This document shows, in pieces, positions 1 to 8,492 of a stretch of 64,000 nt of DNA; position 1 is the first letter of the stretch, and the number at the start of each line of letters is the position of its first letter. Under the pieces are notes generated by a model. It worked only from the letters and a program-made list of their open reading frames with translations. It ran no database searches and was not told the DNA's origin. The stretch comes from Allosphingosinicella sp042666435 (GTDB lineage: Bacteria > Pseudomonadota > Alphaproteobacteria > Sphingomonadales > Sphingomonadaceae), in the NCBI RefSeq assembly GCF_042666435.1, contig NZ_JBHTDC010000001.1, positions 620,001 through 684,000 of the forward strand. The letters run 5' to 3'. The position numbers and the translations under genes were made by a program.

Positions 1-557
1 ATCGCGGCGGCTTTCGCGCCTTCCGCGTCGGCGCAATCCATCGGCTGGACCAGATGATGGTCGAACGCCCAGGTCGCGAGCTCGCCGGGATCGATCTCGG
101 GTTGCGGCCAGACCAGCTTCAATTCGTCGCCCGAGCGTTGGACGATATTCGTGCTCCCCTTCGGGCTGACGCAGATCCAGTCGATCCCCGGCGGCGCGGC
201 AAGCGTGCCGTTGGTCTCCACCGCGATCTCGAAGCCATGGCCGTGCAAGGCGTCGATCAGGGGCGCGTCGAGCTGGAGCAGCGGCTCGCCGCCGGTGATC
301 ACGACCAGGCGGCGCCCTTCCCCGCCCCACAAGGCCGAGACCTTGCCGGCCAGCGCGGCGGCGTCGTAGCGACCGCCATTCTCGCCATCCAGGCCGACGA
401 AATCGGTATCGCAGAAGCTGCATTGCGCCGTCGCCCGGTCCTGCTCCCGCCCGGTCCACAGATTGCAGCCGGCGAAACGCAGGAAGACGGCGCGGCGCCC
501 CGCCTGCATCCCCTCGCCCTGGAGGGTCAGGAAGATTTCCTTGACCGCGTAGCTCAC
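1..557 (-). CDS. queE: 7-carboxy-7-deazaguanine synthase (QueE), 3' end cut by window
   Basis: Radical SAM enzyme that converts carboxy-tetrahydropterin to 7-carboxy-7-deazaguanine in queuosine/preQ0 synthesis. About 185 residues are visible, beginning MSYAVKEIFLTLQGEG. The cluster-binding cysteines are spaced C-x14-C-x2-C (CN...QCSFC), the expanded form known from Burkholderia-type QueE rather than the usual C-x3-C-x2-C. A conserved TGGEP motif follows at about residue 88. The GTG start at 557 overlaps the queC stop by four bases (GTGA), so the two genes are probably translationally coupled. The C-terminus lies outside the window. Family assignment is firm; the start is supported by the overlap. 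Confidence 0.93.
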   Translation of the reverse strand, partial: MSYAVKEIFLTLQGEGMQAGRRAVFLRFAGCNLWTGREQDRATAQCSFCDTDFVGLDGENGGRYDAAALAGKVSALWGGEGRRLVVITGGEPLLQLDAPLIDALHGHGFEIAVETNGTLAAPPGIDWICVSPKGSTNIVQRSGDELKLVWPQPEIDPGELATWAFDHHLVQPMDCADAEGAKAAA

Positions 558-1246
558 GGACGCACCGCATAATGCGTCGGGTCGGGAAGGCCGGCTTCGG
601 CGAACCCCTTGGCCCTGAGGCGGCAGGCGTCGCACAGGCCGCAATGCTCGCCCGCCGCGGTCGGATCGTAGCAGGACCAGCTGAGGCCGGCGTCGAGGCC
701 GAGCCGCGCCGCCTCGGCGGCGATGTCGGCCTTGCTCATGTGGAGCAGCGGCGTCAGAACCGAAAAGCCATCGCCCTCCACCCCCGCCCGGGTGGCGAGG
801 TTGGCGAGCCGCTCGAAGGCGGCGACGAAATCGGGACGGCAATCGGGATAGCCCGAATAATCGAGCGCGTTGACGCCGATGAACAAGGCGCGGGCGCCCG
901 CCGCCTCGGCCCAGCCGAGCGCGAGCGACAGGAAGATGGTGTTGCGCGCCGGCACGTAGGTGACGGGGATCACGCCCTCCTCGGCCCCGGCCTTGGGCAC
1001 GTCGATGTCGGCGGTGAGCGCCGAGCCGCCGAAGCCGGTGAGATCGAGCGGCAGCACGATGTGCCGCTCCGCGCCCAGCCGCGCGGCGATCCGCCCCGCC
1101 GCCTCGATCTCTATGCGGTGGCGCTGGTTATAGTCGATCGTGAGCGCGAGCAGTCCGAATCCCTGCTCCCGCGCGATCGCGGCGGAGACCATCGAGTCGA
1201 GCCCGCCCGAGAGCAGGACGATGGCGAGAGGAGGGCTGCGGGTCAT
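554..1246 (-). CDS. queC: 7-cyano-7-deazaguanine synthase (QueC)
   Basis: ATP-dependent enzyme that makes preQ0 from 7-carboxy-7-deazaguanine and ammonia. The 230-residue protein has the N-terminal PP-loop SGGLDS and a C-terminal zinc cluster of four cysteines (CYDP...CGLCDAC). The ATG at 1246 (MTRSPPLAIVLLSGG) is preferred over an ATG-less upstream extension to 1294, because the family starts just before the PP-loop and a GAGGG ribosome site lies about nine bases upstream. The gene precedes queE with a four-base overlap, as expected for one pathway operon. A terminator-like hairpin lies about 50 bases upstream. Confidence 0.95.
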   Translation of the reverse strand: MTRSPPLAIVLLSGGLDSMVSAAIAREQGFGLLALTIDYNQRHRIEIEAAGRIAARLGAERHIVLPLDLTGFGGSALTADIDVPKAGAEEGVIPVTYVPARNTIFLSLALGWAEAAGARALFIGVNALDYSGYPDCRPDFVAAFERLANLATRAGVEGDGFSVLTPLLHMSKADIAAEAARLGLDAGLSWSCYDPTAAGEHCGLCDACRLRAKGFAEAGLPDPTHYAVRP

Positions 1247-1290
1247 GGAAGGCGGCCCTCTAGGCCGCGGCGCGGGCGCGCGCAAGGCGC

Positions 1291-1323
1291 CCAAAGAAAC
1301 GGGCCGCCCGGTGCGGACGGCCC
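1291..1323 (-). terminator. Hairpin terminator between the DUF3617 gene and queC
   Basis: Read on the minus strand, a nine-pair GC stem (GGGCCGTCC / GGGCGGCCC, loop gcacc) is followed by a T-rich run (GTTTCTTTG). It lies downstream of the DUF3617 gene and upstream of queC. It most simply ends the upstream transcript, but its position also allows attenuation of queCE. No preQ1 aptamer could be recognised next to it. Confidence 0.5.
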
Positions 1324-1408
1324 AGTTGAGGCCGTGAAGCCTGCTAGGGAGGAAAGCGTGCCCAACTCGGCACGATGTCCTTATACCCGGTCCATGGTAA
1401 ACAGAGGG

Positions 1409-1846
1409 TTAACGGCGGCCGCTGACACGATTTCCCTGGCAGGCGCCGGTCCGCCGCGCCTCGAGCCGGTAGGCGAAGGGCGCGTTGCCCGAGATTCCCT
1501 GGGTGTCGATCTGAACGAGGCGCGGCGTTTCCACCCGTAGCGTCGTGCGGCCGAAGCCGTTCGCCGGGCAGGTATAATGGACCGTGGCGCCGGCGGCGTC
1601 GTTGGCGATGACCAGCCGCGAGCAAGGCGAATTGCGATGCTGGACCTGCATCAGCACCGCGGGGTCGGCGACGCAGATCGAAGCCGGCGCCGAGCGATCG
1701 TCGTCGAGGTCGCGCAATTGCCACAGGCCCGGCTCCAGCCCGGCGAGCGCGCTGAGGCGGCCCTGCGTCAAGGCAGGCGCCGTCATCGATGCGGCCGCGC
1801 CGAGGACGATCAACGCCCGGCACAATGCGCCGTTCAACCTAGTCAT
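1409..1846 (-). CDS. DUF3617-type exported small protein
   Basis: A 145-residue protein with a hydrophobic N-terminal segment ending ...ASMTAPALTQG, consistent with a signal peptide, so it is probably periplasmic. The motif LEPGLWQLRDL is typical of the DUF3617 family, whose members begin the mature part with a PGLW signature and carry a conserved cysteine pair; here C57 and later cysteines (SPCSRL, YTCPANG) are visible. Function is unknown. The ATG at 1846 is chosen because it starts directly before the signal segment. The gene lies between hslO and queC, with a hairpin terminator after it. Confidence 0.75.
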   Translation of the reverse strand: MTRLNGALCRALIVLGAAASMTAPALTQGRLSALAGLEPGLWQLRDLDDDRSAPASICVADPAVLMQVQHRNSPCSRLVIANDAAGATVHYTCPANGFGRTTLRVETPRLVQIDTQGISGNAPFAYRLEARRTGACQGNRVSGRR

Positions 1847-1970
1847 CGCGGCACTCCAAACCAGCAGGCATCCCCACGCCCGCGCCCGATCGCGGCTGGC
1901 CCACCGTGCCACGAACCCCCTTTGTAGCAGATTTGCTCGCTCAAATCGACGGACTCGACACCCGGCGCGT

Positions 1971-2888
1971 CTAAGCTTCCAGGTCGCTGATCGAGATCGG
2001 GAAAACCCGCGAGCAGAACTCGCAGTCGACGCTGATGAAGCCGTCCTGGTCGACCATGTCGCTCCGCTCCTCTTCTCCGAATCGGGAGATGACGCCGCGT
2101 ATATGTTCGAAATTGCAGCGGCAGCCCTTTTCCAGCGGAATCCCCGCCAGCACCCTGATCTCCTCCTCTTCGTGGAAGAGCCGCCAGAGCAGGGTCTCGA
2201 ACGGCAGGTTCGGATCGACCAGCTCGCCCGCCTTGATCGTCTCGGACAATGCCCGGACATGCTCCCATTCGGGATGGTCGAGACGAGTATGGAGCCGGTC
2301 GCGCCCCTCCTCTCCTTCGGGGAGATGCTGGACGAGGATGCCGCCGGCGACGTGGCCGGTATCGTCGACCGCCAGTCGGACCAGGCTCGGTATCTGCTCC
2401 GACTGGCTGAAGAAGCTCTGCGCCGCCTCGGCCAGCGATTCGCCTTCGAGGGGCACGATGCCCTGATAGCGTTCCCCGCTCGCCGCCTGATCGAAAGTGA
2501 TGGCGAGATAGCCCTTGCCGAACAAGGCGAACAGCGACGGCAGGCTGTGCATTTCGGCGAGCCGCTCTTTGTCGAACCGGACATAGCCGCGCAGCTCGCC
2601 GCCTTTATAGTCGCAGACGAGCAGGTCGATGATCCCCGCCTCGGTCTGCGCCTGGAGCGTGAGCTGGCCGCCGGCATCCTTGAGCATCGCCCCCAGCAGG
2701 GCGGTGAGCGTCAGCGCCTCGGAGAGGATGCGCGCGATCGGCGCCGGATAGGCGTGGGCGGAGAGGACCTCGTCGAGCACCGCGCCGAGCCGCACCAGCC
2801 GGCCGCGGGCGTGGCGGGCGGGAAGGGTGAAGCCCACCGCCTCGTCGAGATGGGCGGTCAGCGTCGCGGTGGATTGGTCGGAGGTCAT
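1971..2888 (-). CDS. hslO: Hsp33 redox-activated chaperone
   Basis: Cytosolic holdase chaperone activated by oxidation. The 305-residue protein shows the Hsp33 fold N-terminally (MTSDQSTATLTAHLDEAVGF) and the C-terminal zinc redox switch, a CxC pair (CRCNF) about 30 residues before a CxxC pair (CEFC). In many alphaproteobacteria the order is argD-argF-hslO. Here argD lies upstream on the same strand, but the gap holds only a repeat and no argF. The ATG at 2888 fits the family N-terminus; an in-frame extension to 3023 reads into repeat DNA and is rejected. Confidence 0.95.
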   Translation of the reverse strand: MTSDQSTATLTAHLDEAVGFTLPARHARGRLVRLGAVLDEVLSAHAYPAPIARILSEALTLTALLGAMLKDAGGQLTLQAQTEAGIIDLLVCDYKGGELRGYVRFDKERLAEMHSLPSLFALFGKGYLAITFDQAASGERYQGIVPLEGESLAEAAQSFFSQSEQIPSLVRLAVDDTGHVAGGILVQHLPEGEEGRDRLHTRLDHPEWEHVRALSETIKAGELVDPNLPFETLLWRLFHEEEEIRVLAGIPLEKGCRCNFEHIRGVISRFGEEERSDMVDQDGFISVDCEFCSRVFPISISDLEA

Positions 2889-3025
2889 GATGCCGATGTA
2901 GGGAGCGCAGCCGGCATGTCGAGTATCCGCGCTCGGATCGATCCCCTTACCGTTCGGGCTGCGCTTGTCGAAGCGCTGCTTTTCCACCAGCCCGGGGCGC
3001 TGGCCACCGGCACGAAACCGCACTC

Positions 3026-3077
3026 GCTCATCCTGAGGAGCCGCTGAGCTTGGCGAAGTCCCTCCTCAGGATGAGCG
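3026..3077. repeat. Short palindromic repeat between argD and hslO
   Basis: Inverted arms CTCATCCTGAGGAG and CTCCTCAGGATGAG are separated by about 20 bases. This is one of several unrelated palindromic families between genes in this window. It occupies the place where argF would be expected. Confidence 0.8.
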
Positions 3078-3106
3078 GAGACGATTCGGATTTCGCGCTC
3101 TAATGT

Positions 3107-4297
3107 TCAGGCAGCCGCCTTGGGCGCCTCGTAGCGGCGCGCCGCCTCGGACAGGCGCTCGACGAACTCGGTCACATGCGCCTCCTCGATAATGAGCGGT
3201 GGCAGCACACGCAGCACATTGTCTCCTGCGGCGACGGCGAGGAGGCCGTGTTCGCGCAGGTAGCTGACGAAGGCACGGCTGTCGGTCTTCATCTTGACCC
3301 CCAGCATCAGGCCGAGACCGCGCACGCTCTCGAACAGATGGTCGTGATTGGGGATCATCTGCTCCAGCGCGCCGCGCAGCCGCTCGCCCATCCGGGTCAC
3401 GCGCTCCAGGAATTCATCGTTGGCGACGATGTCGAACACCGCCTGCCCCGCCGCACAAGCGAGCGGGTTGCCGCCATAAGTGGAGCCGTGGGTGCCGATC
3501 ACCATCCCCGACGCCGCTTTCTCGGTGGCGAGGCAGGCGCCCATCGGGAAACCGCCGCCAATGCCCTTGGCCGAGGCGAGGATGTCGGGCTCCACGCCAT
3601 AATGCTCATAGGCGTAGAGCTTGCCCGTGCGGGCGACGCCGCACTGGACCTCGTCGAACACCAGCATCAGGTCGTTCGCGTCGCATATCTCGCGCAGGCC
3701 CTTGATGAACTCCTGGCTGGCCGGGCGGATGCCGCCCTCGCCCTGGATCGGCTCGACCAGGAAGCCGGCGCTATGATCGTCGACGGCGGCGCGGGCCGCT
3801 TCGAGATTGTCGAACTCGACGACGGTGAACCCGGGCAGCAAGGGCGCGAAGCCGTCGCGCAATTTCTCTTGGTTCGTGGCGCTGATCGTCGCCATCGTGC
3901 GGCCGTGGAAGGCGTTGGAGAAGGTGATGAGAGTGTGCTTCTCGGGCTGACCCTTGGCATGATGGTAGCGGCGCGCGGTCTTGATCGCGCACTCCACCGC
4001 CTCGGCGCCCGAATTGGTGAAGAAGACGGTGTCGGCGAAGGTCAGGTCGACGAGGCGCTGGGCGAAGGCCTCGCCCTGCGGGCTGCCATAGAGATTGGAG
4101 ACGTGGATCAATGTCGCCGCCTGCTCCTGGATCGCCTTGGTCAGATGCGGGTGACCGTGGCCGAGCAAATTGACCGCGATGCCGCTCGCGAAATCCAGAT
4201 ATTTCTCGCCCTGCTCGCCATAGAGATAGACGCCCTCCCCCTTTACCGGCCGCACCGGCGAGCGGGGATAAACGGGCATGAGCGGCGTGATCGGCAT
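3107..4297 (-). CDS. argD: Acetylornithine aminotransferase
   Basis: PLP-dependent class III aminotransferase of arginine synthesis (N-acetylornithine:2-oxoglutarate); the family often also acts as N-succinyl-diaminopimelate aminotransferase. The 396-residue protein is full length. It shows the FTNSGAEAVE phosphate-binding region, the LVFDEVQCGVARTGK stretch with the PLP-contacting Asp, and the Schiff-base lysine in ASAKGIGGGFPMG. The ATG at 4297 has an AGGAG ribosome site six bases upstream. An upstream in-frame extension to 4810 is a shadow of the ABC permease gene. argF does not follow it in this window. Confidence 0.95.
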   Translation of the reverse strand: MPITPLMPVYPRSPVRPVKGEGVYLYGEQGEKYLDFASGIAVNLLGHGHPHLTKAIQEQAATLIHVSNLYGSPQGEAFAQRLVDLTFADTVFFTNSGAEAVECAIKTARRYHHAKGQPEKHTLITFSNAFHGRTMATISATNQEKLRDGFAPLLPGFTVVEFDNLEAARAAVDDHSAGFLVEPIQGEGGIRPASQEFIKGLREICDANDLMLVFDEVQCGVARTGKLYAYEHYGVEPDILASAKGIGGGFPMGACLATEKAASGMVIGTHGSTYGGNPLACAAGQAVFDIVANDEFLERVTRMGERLRGALEQMIPNHDHLFESVRGLGLMLGVKMKTDSRAFVSYLREHGLLAVAAGDNVLRVLPPLIIEEAHVTEFVERLSEAARRYEAPKAAA

Positions 4298-4404
4298 GGG
4301 GGGCTCCTGAAAGGCGGCGGTAGCGGGAAAGGCGGCCCCGAAAGGCCGTCCCTTCGCCGTCCAATAGGAGAGAAGCGACTCGCCGGTCAACTTGACCGAC
4401 GCCC

Positions 4405-5232
4405 CTAATTCTTGAGCTTCCAGCCCGAGCGGAGCAGCCAATAGCACAAGGCGCCGAGCGCGACGTTGATCGCCAGCAGCAGGACGGCGCCGAACACGAC
4501 GGGGGAGTCGGCGATGCCGAGGAAACCGTAGCGGAAGCCCGAGATGATGTAGAAGAAGGGGTTGGCGTGGCTCACCGCCTGGAAGACGGGCGAGAGGCTC
4601 TCGATCGAGTAGAAGGTGCCCGAGAGCAGCGACAAGGGCGCGACCACGAAGTTGGTCACCGCCGCGGCGTGATCGAACTTCTCCGCCCAGATCGATGTGA
4701 TGAGGCCGAGGAAGGCGAGCATCGCGCTCCCCATCAGTCCGAACCAGACGACCGCGCCGATATGGCTCGGCACGACATCGACCCCCGGGTAGAAGAGCAT
4801 GATCAGCCACACCGCGCCGCCGACCAGCAAGGCGCGGGTCACGGACGCGCCGACCAGCCCGGCGATCAGCTCGCCCGTCGACAGCGGCGGCATCAGATAA
4901 TCGACGATATTGCCCTGGATCTTGCCGACCAGCAAAGAGAAGCTGGCATTGGCGAAGGCGTTCTGGATCATGCCCATGACGATGAGGCCGGGCGCCAGGA
5001 AATCGGCGAACGGCACCCCCATCACCTCGCGCCCGGCGCGGCCCAGGGCGACGGTGAAGATGACGAGGAACAGCAAGGTGGTGATGGCCGGCGCCCAGAT
5101 CGTCTGCAGCTGCACCTTGAAGAAGCGCCTTACCTCTTTCAGGTAGAGCGTCTTGAGCCCGCCCCAGTTGACGCCCCTGATGACGGCGGTGCCGGGCTCG
5201 GCGCGCATCCAGTTCGAGGGCCGGTCGTTCAT
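4405..5232 (-). CDS. ABC-2 type transporter permease
   Basis: Inner-membrane permease of 275 residues with about six hydrophobic segments (for example TTLLFLVIFTVALG and ALLVGGAVWLIMLFYPG) and the ABC-2 signature around SPVFQAVSHANPFFYIISGFR, as in YadH/NodJ-type exporters. The substrate cannot be told from sequence. The partner ATPase gene, usually directly upstream, is absent: the upstream side is a 330-bp repeat-filled gap and then an RTX gene. The ATG at 5232 (MNDRPSNW) is chosen; the ribosome site is weak. Confidence 0.88.
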   Translation of the reverse strand: MNDRPSNWMRAEPGTAVIRGVNWGGLKTLYLKEVRRFFKVQLQTIWAPAITTLLFLVIFTVALGRAGREVMGVPFADFLAPGLIVMGMIQNAFANASFSLLVGKIQGNIVDYLMPPLSTGELIAGLVGASVTRALLVGGAVWLIMLFYPGVDVVPSHIGAVVWFGLMGSAMLAFLGLITSIWAEKFDHAAAVTNFVVAPLSLLSGTFYSIESLSPVFQAVSHANPFFYIISGFRYGFLGIADSPVVFGAVLLLAINVALGALCYWLLRSGWKLKN

Positions 5233-5300
5233 CGCGCCGTCGCTAGAGCCGGACGGCGAAGGGAGCAAGCGGCGTTTGCGATGGAGGCGGGGGTGTGGAT

Positions 5301-5563
5301 GGAATTGAGGTTAGTGTTTCCCGGAACTGGCGCGGCCAAACGCGGTGCCGGGCGGAGGGAAGCGGGGGCGGAGCAGCGGATCGGCGAGCATCGGCTTCTC
5401 CCGAGCGGAACGCGGCGCATGGTAGCATCGGCTCCGCCCGATGGCGAGCGGCGGGAATTGAGGTTAGTGGCTCCGGAATTGTGAGGGGCGGGAATTAAGT
5501 ATAGTGTCCCCGGAATTATAGTGTCCCCGGAATTACTGTTCCCGGAATTACTCGGAATTACTA
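5301..5563. repeat. Cluster of short palindromic units (REP/RAYT-like)
   Basis: Five or more degenerate copies of a unit reading GGAATTaAgtatAGTGTCCC then CGGAATT, at about 5301, 5454, 5491, 5517 and 5536. Similar units are known around REP-associated tyrosine transposases (IS200-like), but no transposase reading frame is recognisable here. The 5233-5569 gap has no other supported content. An inverted pair of the core lies on the other side of the RTX gene at 6690-6713. Confidence 0.7.
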
Positions 5564-5569
5564 GATGGA

Positions 5570-6601
5570 TCAGCCGTAACCGACGAAATCTGTATGCTCT
5601 ATCACGGTACCCGGTGGGAGAGTCAGGAACACGTTGAACGTTTGCCCCCCTGAGCCATCCGGGTCATATCTCACCCAGCCTGAATCCGGATCGTAAATGA
5701 CGCGGTCATTTGCATCCTGTGCCTCTGTGCCGATCACGAACGACTCAGGGTCAAGAGCCCCCTCCTCTATCTGGGTGAAAACTGCGCGATCCAGGAATAC
5801 CGCGTCGTCCGTGGATGAGAAATCCACGATGCGATCGGCGAAGGAACTGAGTTCTTCAAAATAGAAGCCGTCATTTCCGACACCCCCGAAGAGTCTGTCA
5901 TTTGCTCCTCCCCCATAAAGGCTATCGTCACCGGCCCCGCCGATCAGGGCGTCGCGCCCCAATTCCCCTTTTATGACGTTATTCGCATCGTTGCCGACGA
6001 TTCGGTTATTGAAGCCATTTCCGGTTCCGTCGATAGCGTCGGAGCGGATCAGGACCATGTTCTCAACGAATTCGCCGAAAGCAGACCCGGCCAGCGTGTA
6101 GCTGACCGTTGTGCGAACCGTGTCGATGTCCGATCCATCTTCCTCGATGGTGTCGCCGGGATTATCCACGAAATAGGTATCGCTGCCCCAGCCGCCGCTC
6201 ATGAAGTCGGCGCCTTCGCCGCCGTTGAGGACGTTGGCGACGCGGTCGGCATTGTCCTGGTCGGCGATGATGCGGTTGTCGAGGTCGTTGCCCCGGCCGC
6301 TTTCCGCCGTGCCGGTCAGCCTCAGATTCTCGATCCCGCGCTGCAGCCGGAAGGAGACCGAGGAATTCACCGAGTCGATGCCCTCGCCGGCGAACTCGCG
6401 GATGCGGTCGAGCTCGCTGTCGACGAAATAGACGTCGCCTCCGGCGCGGCCGACCATCAGGTCGAACCCGCTGCCGCCATTCAGCCGGTCGTCTCCCGCC
6501 CTCCCGCGAAGCAGGTCGTCGCCGCCGAGCCCGCGCAGTTCGTCGTCGAGAATCGTGCCGAGCAATGTGTCGTTGCCGGATGTGCCGTCGATCATAGCCA
6601 T
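5570..6601 (-). CDS. RTX calcium-binding repeat protein
   Basis: A 343-residue protein built of glycine/aspartate nonapeptide repeats (GGDDLLRGRAGDDRLNGG near the N-terminus; GGAGDDSLYGGGANDRLFGG near residue 240). These form a calcium-binding beta roll typical of type I secreted proteins. The C-terminal part (DRVIYDPDSG...YDPDGSGG) resembles the end domain of serralysin-like proteins. There is no signal peptide and no catalytic domain is recognised. The ATG at 6601 has GGAAAGG upstream; a longer start at 6703 would read into repeat DNA. The part nearer the C-terminus (5570-6180) looks visibly lower in GC than the N-terminal part. No secretion genes are adjacent. Confidence 0.85.
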   Translation of the reverse strand: MAMIDGTSGNDTLLGTILDDELRGLGGDDLLRGRAGDDRLNGGSGFDLMVGRAGGDVYFVDSELDRIREFAGEGIDSVNSSVSFRLQRGIENLRLTGTAESGRGNDLDNRIIADQDNADRVANVLNGGEGADFMSGGWGSDTYFVDNPGDTIEEDGSDIDTVRTTVSYTLAGSAFGEFVENMVLIRSDAIDGTGNGFNNRIVGNDANNVIKGELGRDALIGGAGDDSLYGGGANDRLFGGVGNDGFYFEELSSFADRIVDFSSTDDAVFLDRAVFTQIEEGALDPESFVIGTEAQDANDRVIYDPDSGWVRYDPDGSGGQTFNVFLTLPPGTVIEHTDFVGYG

Positions 6602-7179
6602 GGCCGGAACCTTTCCAATTGCGTGTGGCACAAGAGCACGACTTCGAAGATTTTCAAAGGCCCGCCCCCTTGCGACCGTGTCGCTCCACAATTCCGGGGA
6701 CACGCAATTCCGGGGGCATGATCCCTTTCGATGCCGCGCCGGCTCCCTCGGTCGGCGGCTCCGGAGACTCTCACTCCAGCCCCAGAAGCCGTAGCCCTAT
6801 TGGCTGACCCCGGGGCCGCCCGTGTACGCCCTTGACGGGGCGATGAAGAGCGTCAGCCGCGGTCGCGAGGCGCGAAGGGCGTGCCCGCGAGGATTTTCCT
6901 ACACGCGCGCTTCGTGCCACCATGATCGCGGCGGCGAGTCGGGCCGCCTTGGCTCCTTGAAAGTATAGAGAAGTTGCCACGGCTTCGCCCGGTGGACGCC
7001 TCACCTCGCTTTTCCGCGCCGAGGGCCGAAAAAAGCCGCCTCACCCCAGGAACTTCGTGAACTTCGCCGAGCCCGCGCCCCCGCCGACGTGACTTATCGA
7101 AATAACACAGCATAAGCTCTTGCGCTTCGCCCCGTATGTGCCCCATCTTCGCCAAGAGAGGCGGAGAAAGGGGAATCCG
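6602..7179. other. 578-bp gap without a supported gene
   Basis: Contains the inverted repeat unit at 6690-6713 and, at 6894-6910, the sequence TTTTCCTACACGCGCGC, whose complement recurs at two other places in the window. Short minus-strand reading frames here show no family resemblance. The promoter of telA must lie near the right end, where AT content rises (7090-7120), but no convincing -35/-10 pair was identified. Confidence 0.5.
6690..6713. repeat. Inverted copy of the GTGTCCCCGGAATT unit
   Basis: AATTCCGGGGACAC followed by GCAATTCCGG: the same core as the 5301-5563 cluster but in opposite orientation. The RTX gene is therefore bracketed by inverted copies. Confidence 0.7.
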
Positions 7180-8367
7180 ATGGCGACCGAGACCAAGCTG
7201 AAGCTGGAAGCGCCCGACGCGCTCGCGACCGTGCAGCCGCAGGAGGCCGCCGGGCTGGTGCCGCTCAAGGAGGAGGAGCGGACCGCGCTGGAGCTGAAGG
7301 TCGATTCCTTCGTCGACGACCTGGTCGCGACCGACGCCAACAGCCCCGAATTCGGCAAGAAGATCGACCAGCTGACCTCGATGGGCCGCAAGGAGATCGC
7401 CGAGGCCGCCGGCCATTCCAACCGCTTCCTTGACCGGCCGGTCAAGGCGATCGACAGCGACACCGGCATCGGCGCCGATCTGACCCAGCTCCGCAAGACG
7501 GTCGAGGAACTCGATCCGGGCCGCCAGGGCAAGCTCACCGGGCGCAAGCGCTTCCTCGGCATCATTCCCTTCGGCAGCAAGCTGCAGGGTTATTTCCGCC
7601 AATATCAGTCGGCGCAGAGCCATATCGCGGCGGTCCTCGCGCGCTTGGCCTCGGGCAAGGACGAGCTGCTGATGGACAATGCCGCCATCGACACCGAGCG
7701 CGCCAATCTGTGGAAGACTATGGGCCGCCTCGAACAGATGATCCACATCTCCAAGACGATGGACGCGCGGCTGGAGGAGAAAGCGAACGAGCTGGACGCC
7801 ACCGATCCGGCCAAGGCCAAGGCGATCCGCGAAACCGCGCTTTTCTACACCCGCCAGCGCACCACCGACCTCCTGACCCAGATGGCGGTCAGCGTGCAGG
7901 GTTACCTGGCGCTCGACCTCGTCAAGAAGAACAATGTCGAGCTGGTCAAGGGCGTGGACCGCGCCTCCACCACGACCGTCTCGGCCCTGCGCACCGCGGT
8001 CACCGTCGCCCAGGCGCTGACCAACCAGAAATTGGTGCTGGGGCAGATCACCGCGCTCAACACCACCACCGCCAACATGATCGATTCGACCGGCACATTG
8101 CTCAAGCACCAGTCGGGGGAGATCCACAAGCAGGCGGCGTCCTCGACCATCCCGCTGGAGACGCTCCAGCGCGCCTTCCAGAATATCTACGACACGATGG
8201 ACACGATCGACCGCTTCAAGCTCGAAGCGCTCGGCAACATGAAGCAGACCGTCACCGTGCTCACCAGCGAGGTCGAGAAGAGCCGAGGCTATATCGCCCG
8301 CGCCGAAGGGGTCGAGCAGAACCGGCTCAGCGGCTCCGCCTCGCCGCTGACGGCGCTGGAGGGGTAA
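7180..8367 (+). CDS. TelA-family (toxic anion resistance) protein
   Basis: A 395-residue soluble, largely alpha-helical protein. The family signature is spread over the protein: FLGIIPFGSKLQGYF around residue 125, the YQSAQSHI region, RTTDLLTQMAVSVQGYLALD around 226-245, and the conserved NTTTANMIDSTGTLL helix near 307. TelA/KlaB proteins are linked to tellurite and other stress resistance and often pair with an XpaC-like partner, as here. The biochemical role is unknown. The ATG at 7180 has a GGAGAAAGGGG ribosome site. Two stop codons in tandem (TAATAA) end the gene, and a palindromic repeat separates it from its partner. Confidence 0.9.
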   Translation: MATETKLKLEAPDALATVQPQEAAGLVPLKEEERTALELKVDSFVDDLVATDANSPEFGKKIDQLTSMGRKEIAEAAGHSNRFLDRPVKAIDSDTGIGADLTQLRKTVEELDPGRQGKLTGRKRFLGIIPFGSKLQGYFRQYQSAQSHIAAVLARLASGKDELLMDNAAIDTERANLWKTMGRLEQMIHISKTMDARLEEKANELDATDPAKAKAIRETALFYTRQRTTDLLTQMAVSVQGYLALDLVKKNNVELVKGVDRASTTTVSALRTAVTVAQALTNQKLVLGQITALNTTTANMIDSTGTLLKHQSGEIHKQAASSTIPLETLQRAFQNIYDTMDTIDRFKLEALGNMKQTVTVLTSEVEKSRGYIARAEGVEQNRLSGSASPLTALEG

Positions 8368-8395
8368 TAAGTGAGCCGTGCCACCTTCATCTTCG

Positions 8396-8469
8396 CGTCA
8401 TCCCAGCGAAAGCTGGGATCTCCCTTGCTCCTGAAAGGAAAGGAGATTCCAGCTTTCGCTGGAATGACG
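8396..8469. repeat. Palindromic repeat, CGTCATYCCAGCGAAAGCTGG family
   Basis: A 74-bp inverted element: CGTCATCCCAGCGAAAGCTG at the left end and its near-complement CAGCTTTCGCTGGAATGACG at the right end. Copies of this family also occur near 26.8, 32.6, 36.1 and 46.7 kb, and one is embedded in ligD. Confidence 0.88.
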
Positions 8470-8492
8470 GGGATGGATCGGGAGGGGCAAGG

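Noticed and set aside
1247..1408. A preQ1 riboswitch before queC
   Set aside because: The hairpin present looks like a simple terminator; no small aptamer loop plus A-rich tail that could pair with it was found.
5301..5563. A REP-associated transposase gene in the repeat cluster
   Set aside because: Both strands were read; short frames there lack the conserved HVT-type motif and catalytic tyrosine region of these transposases.
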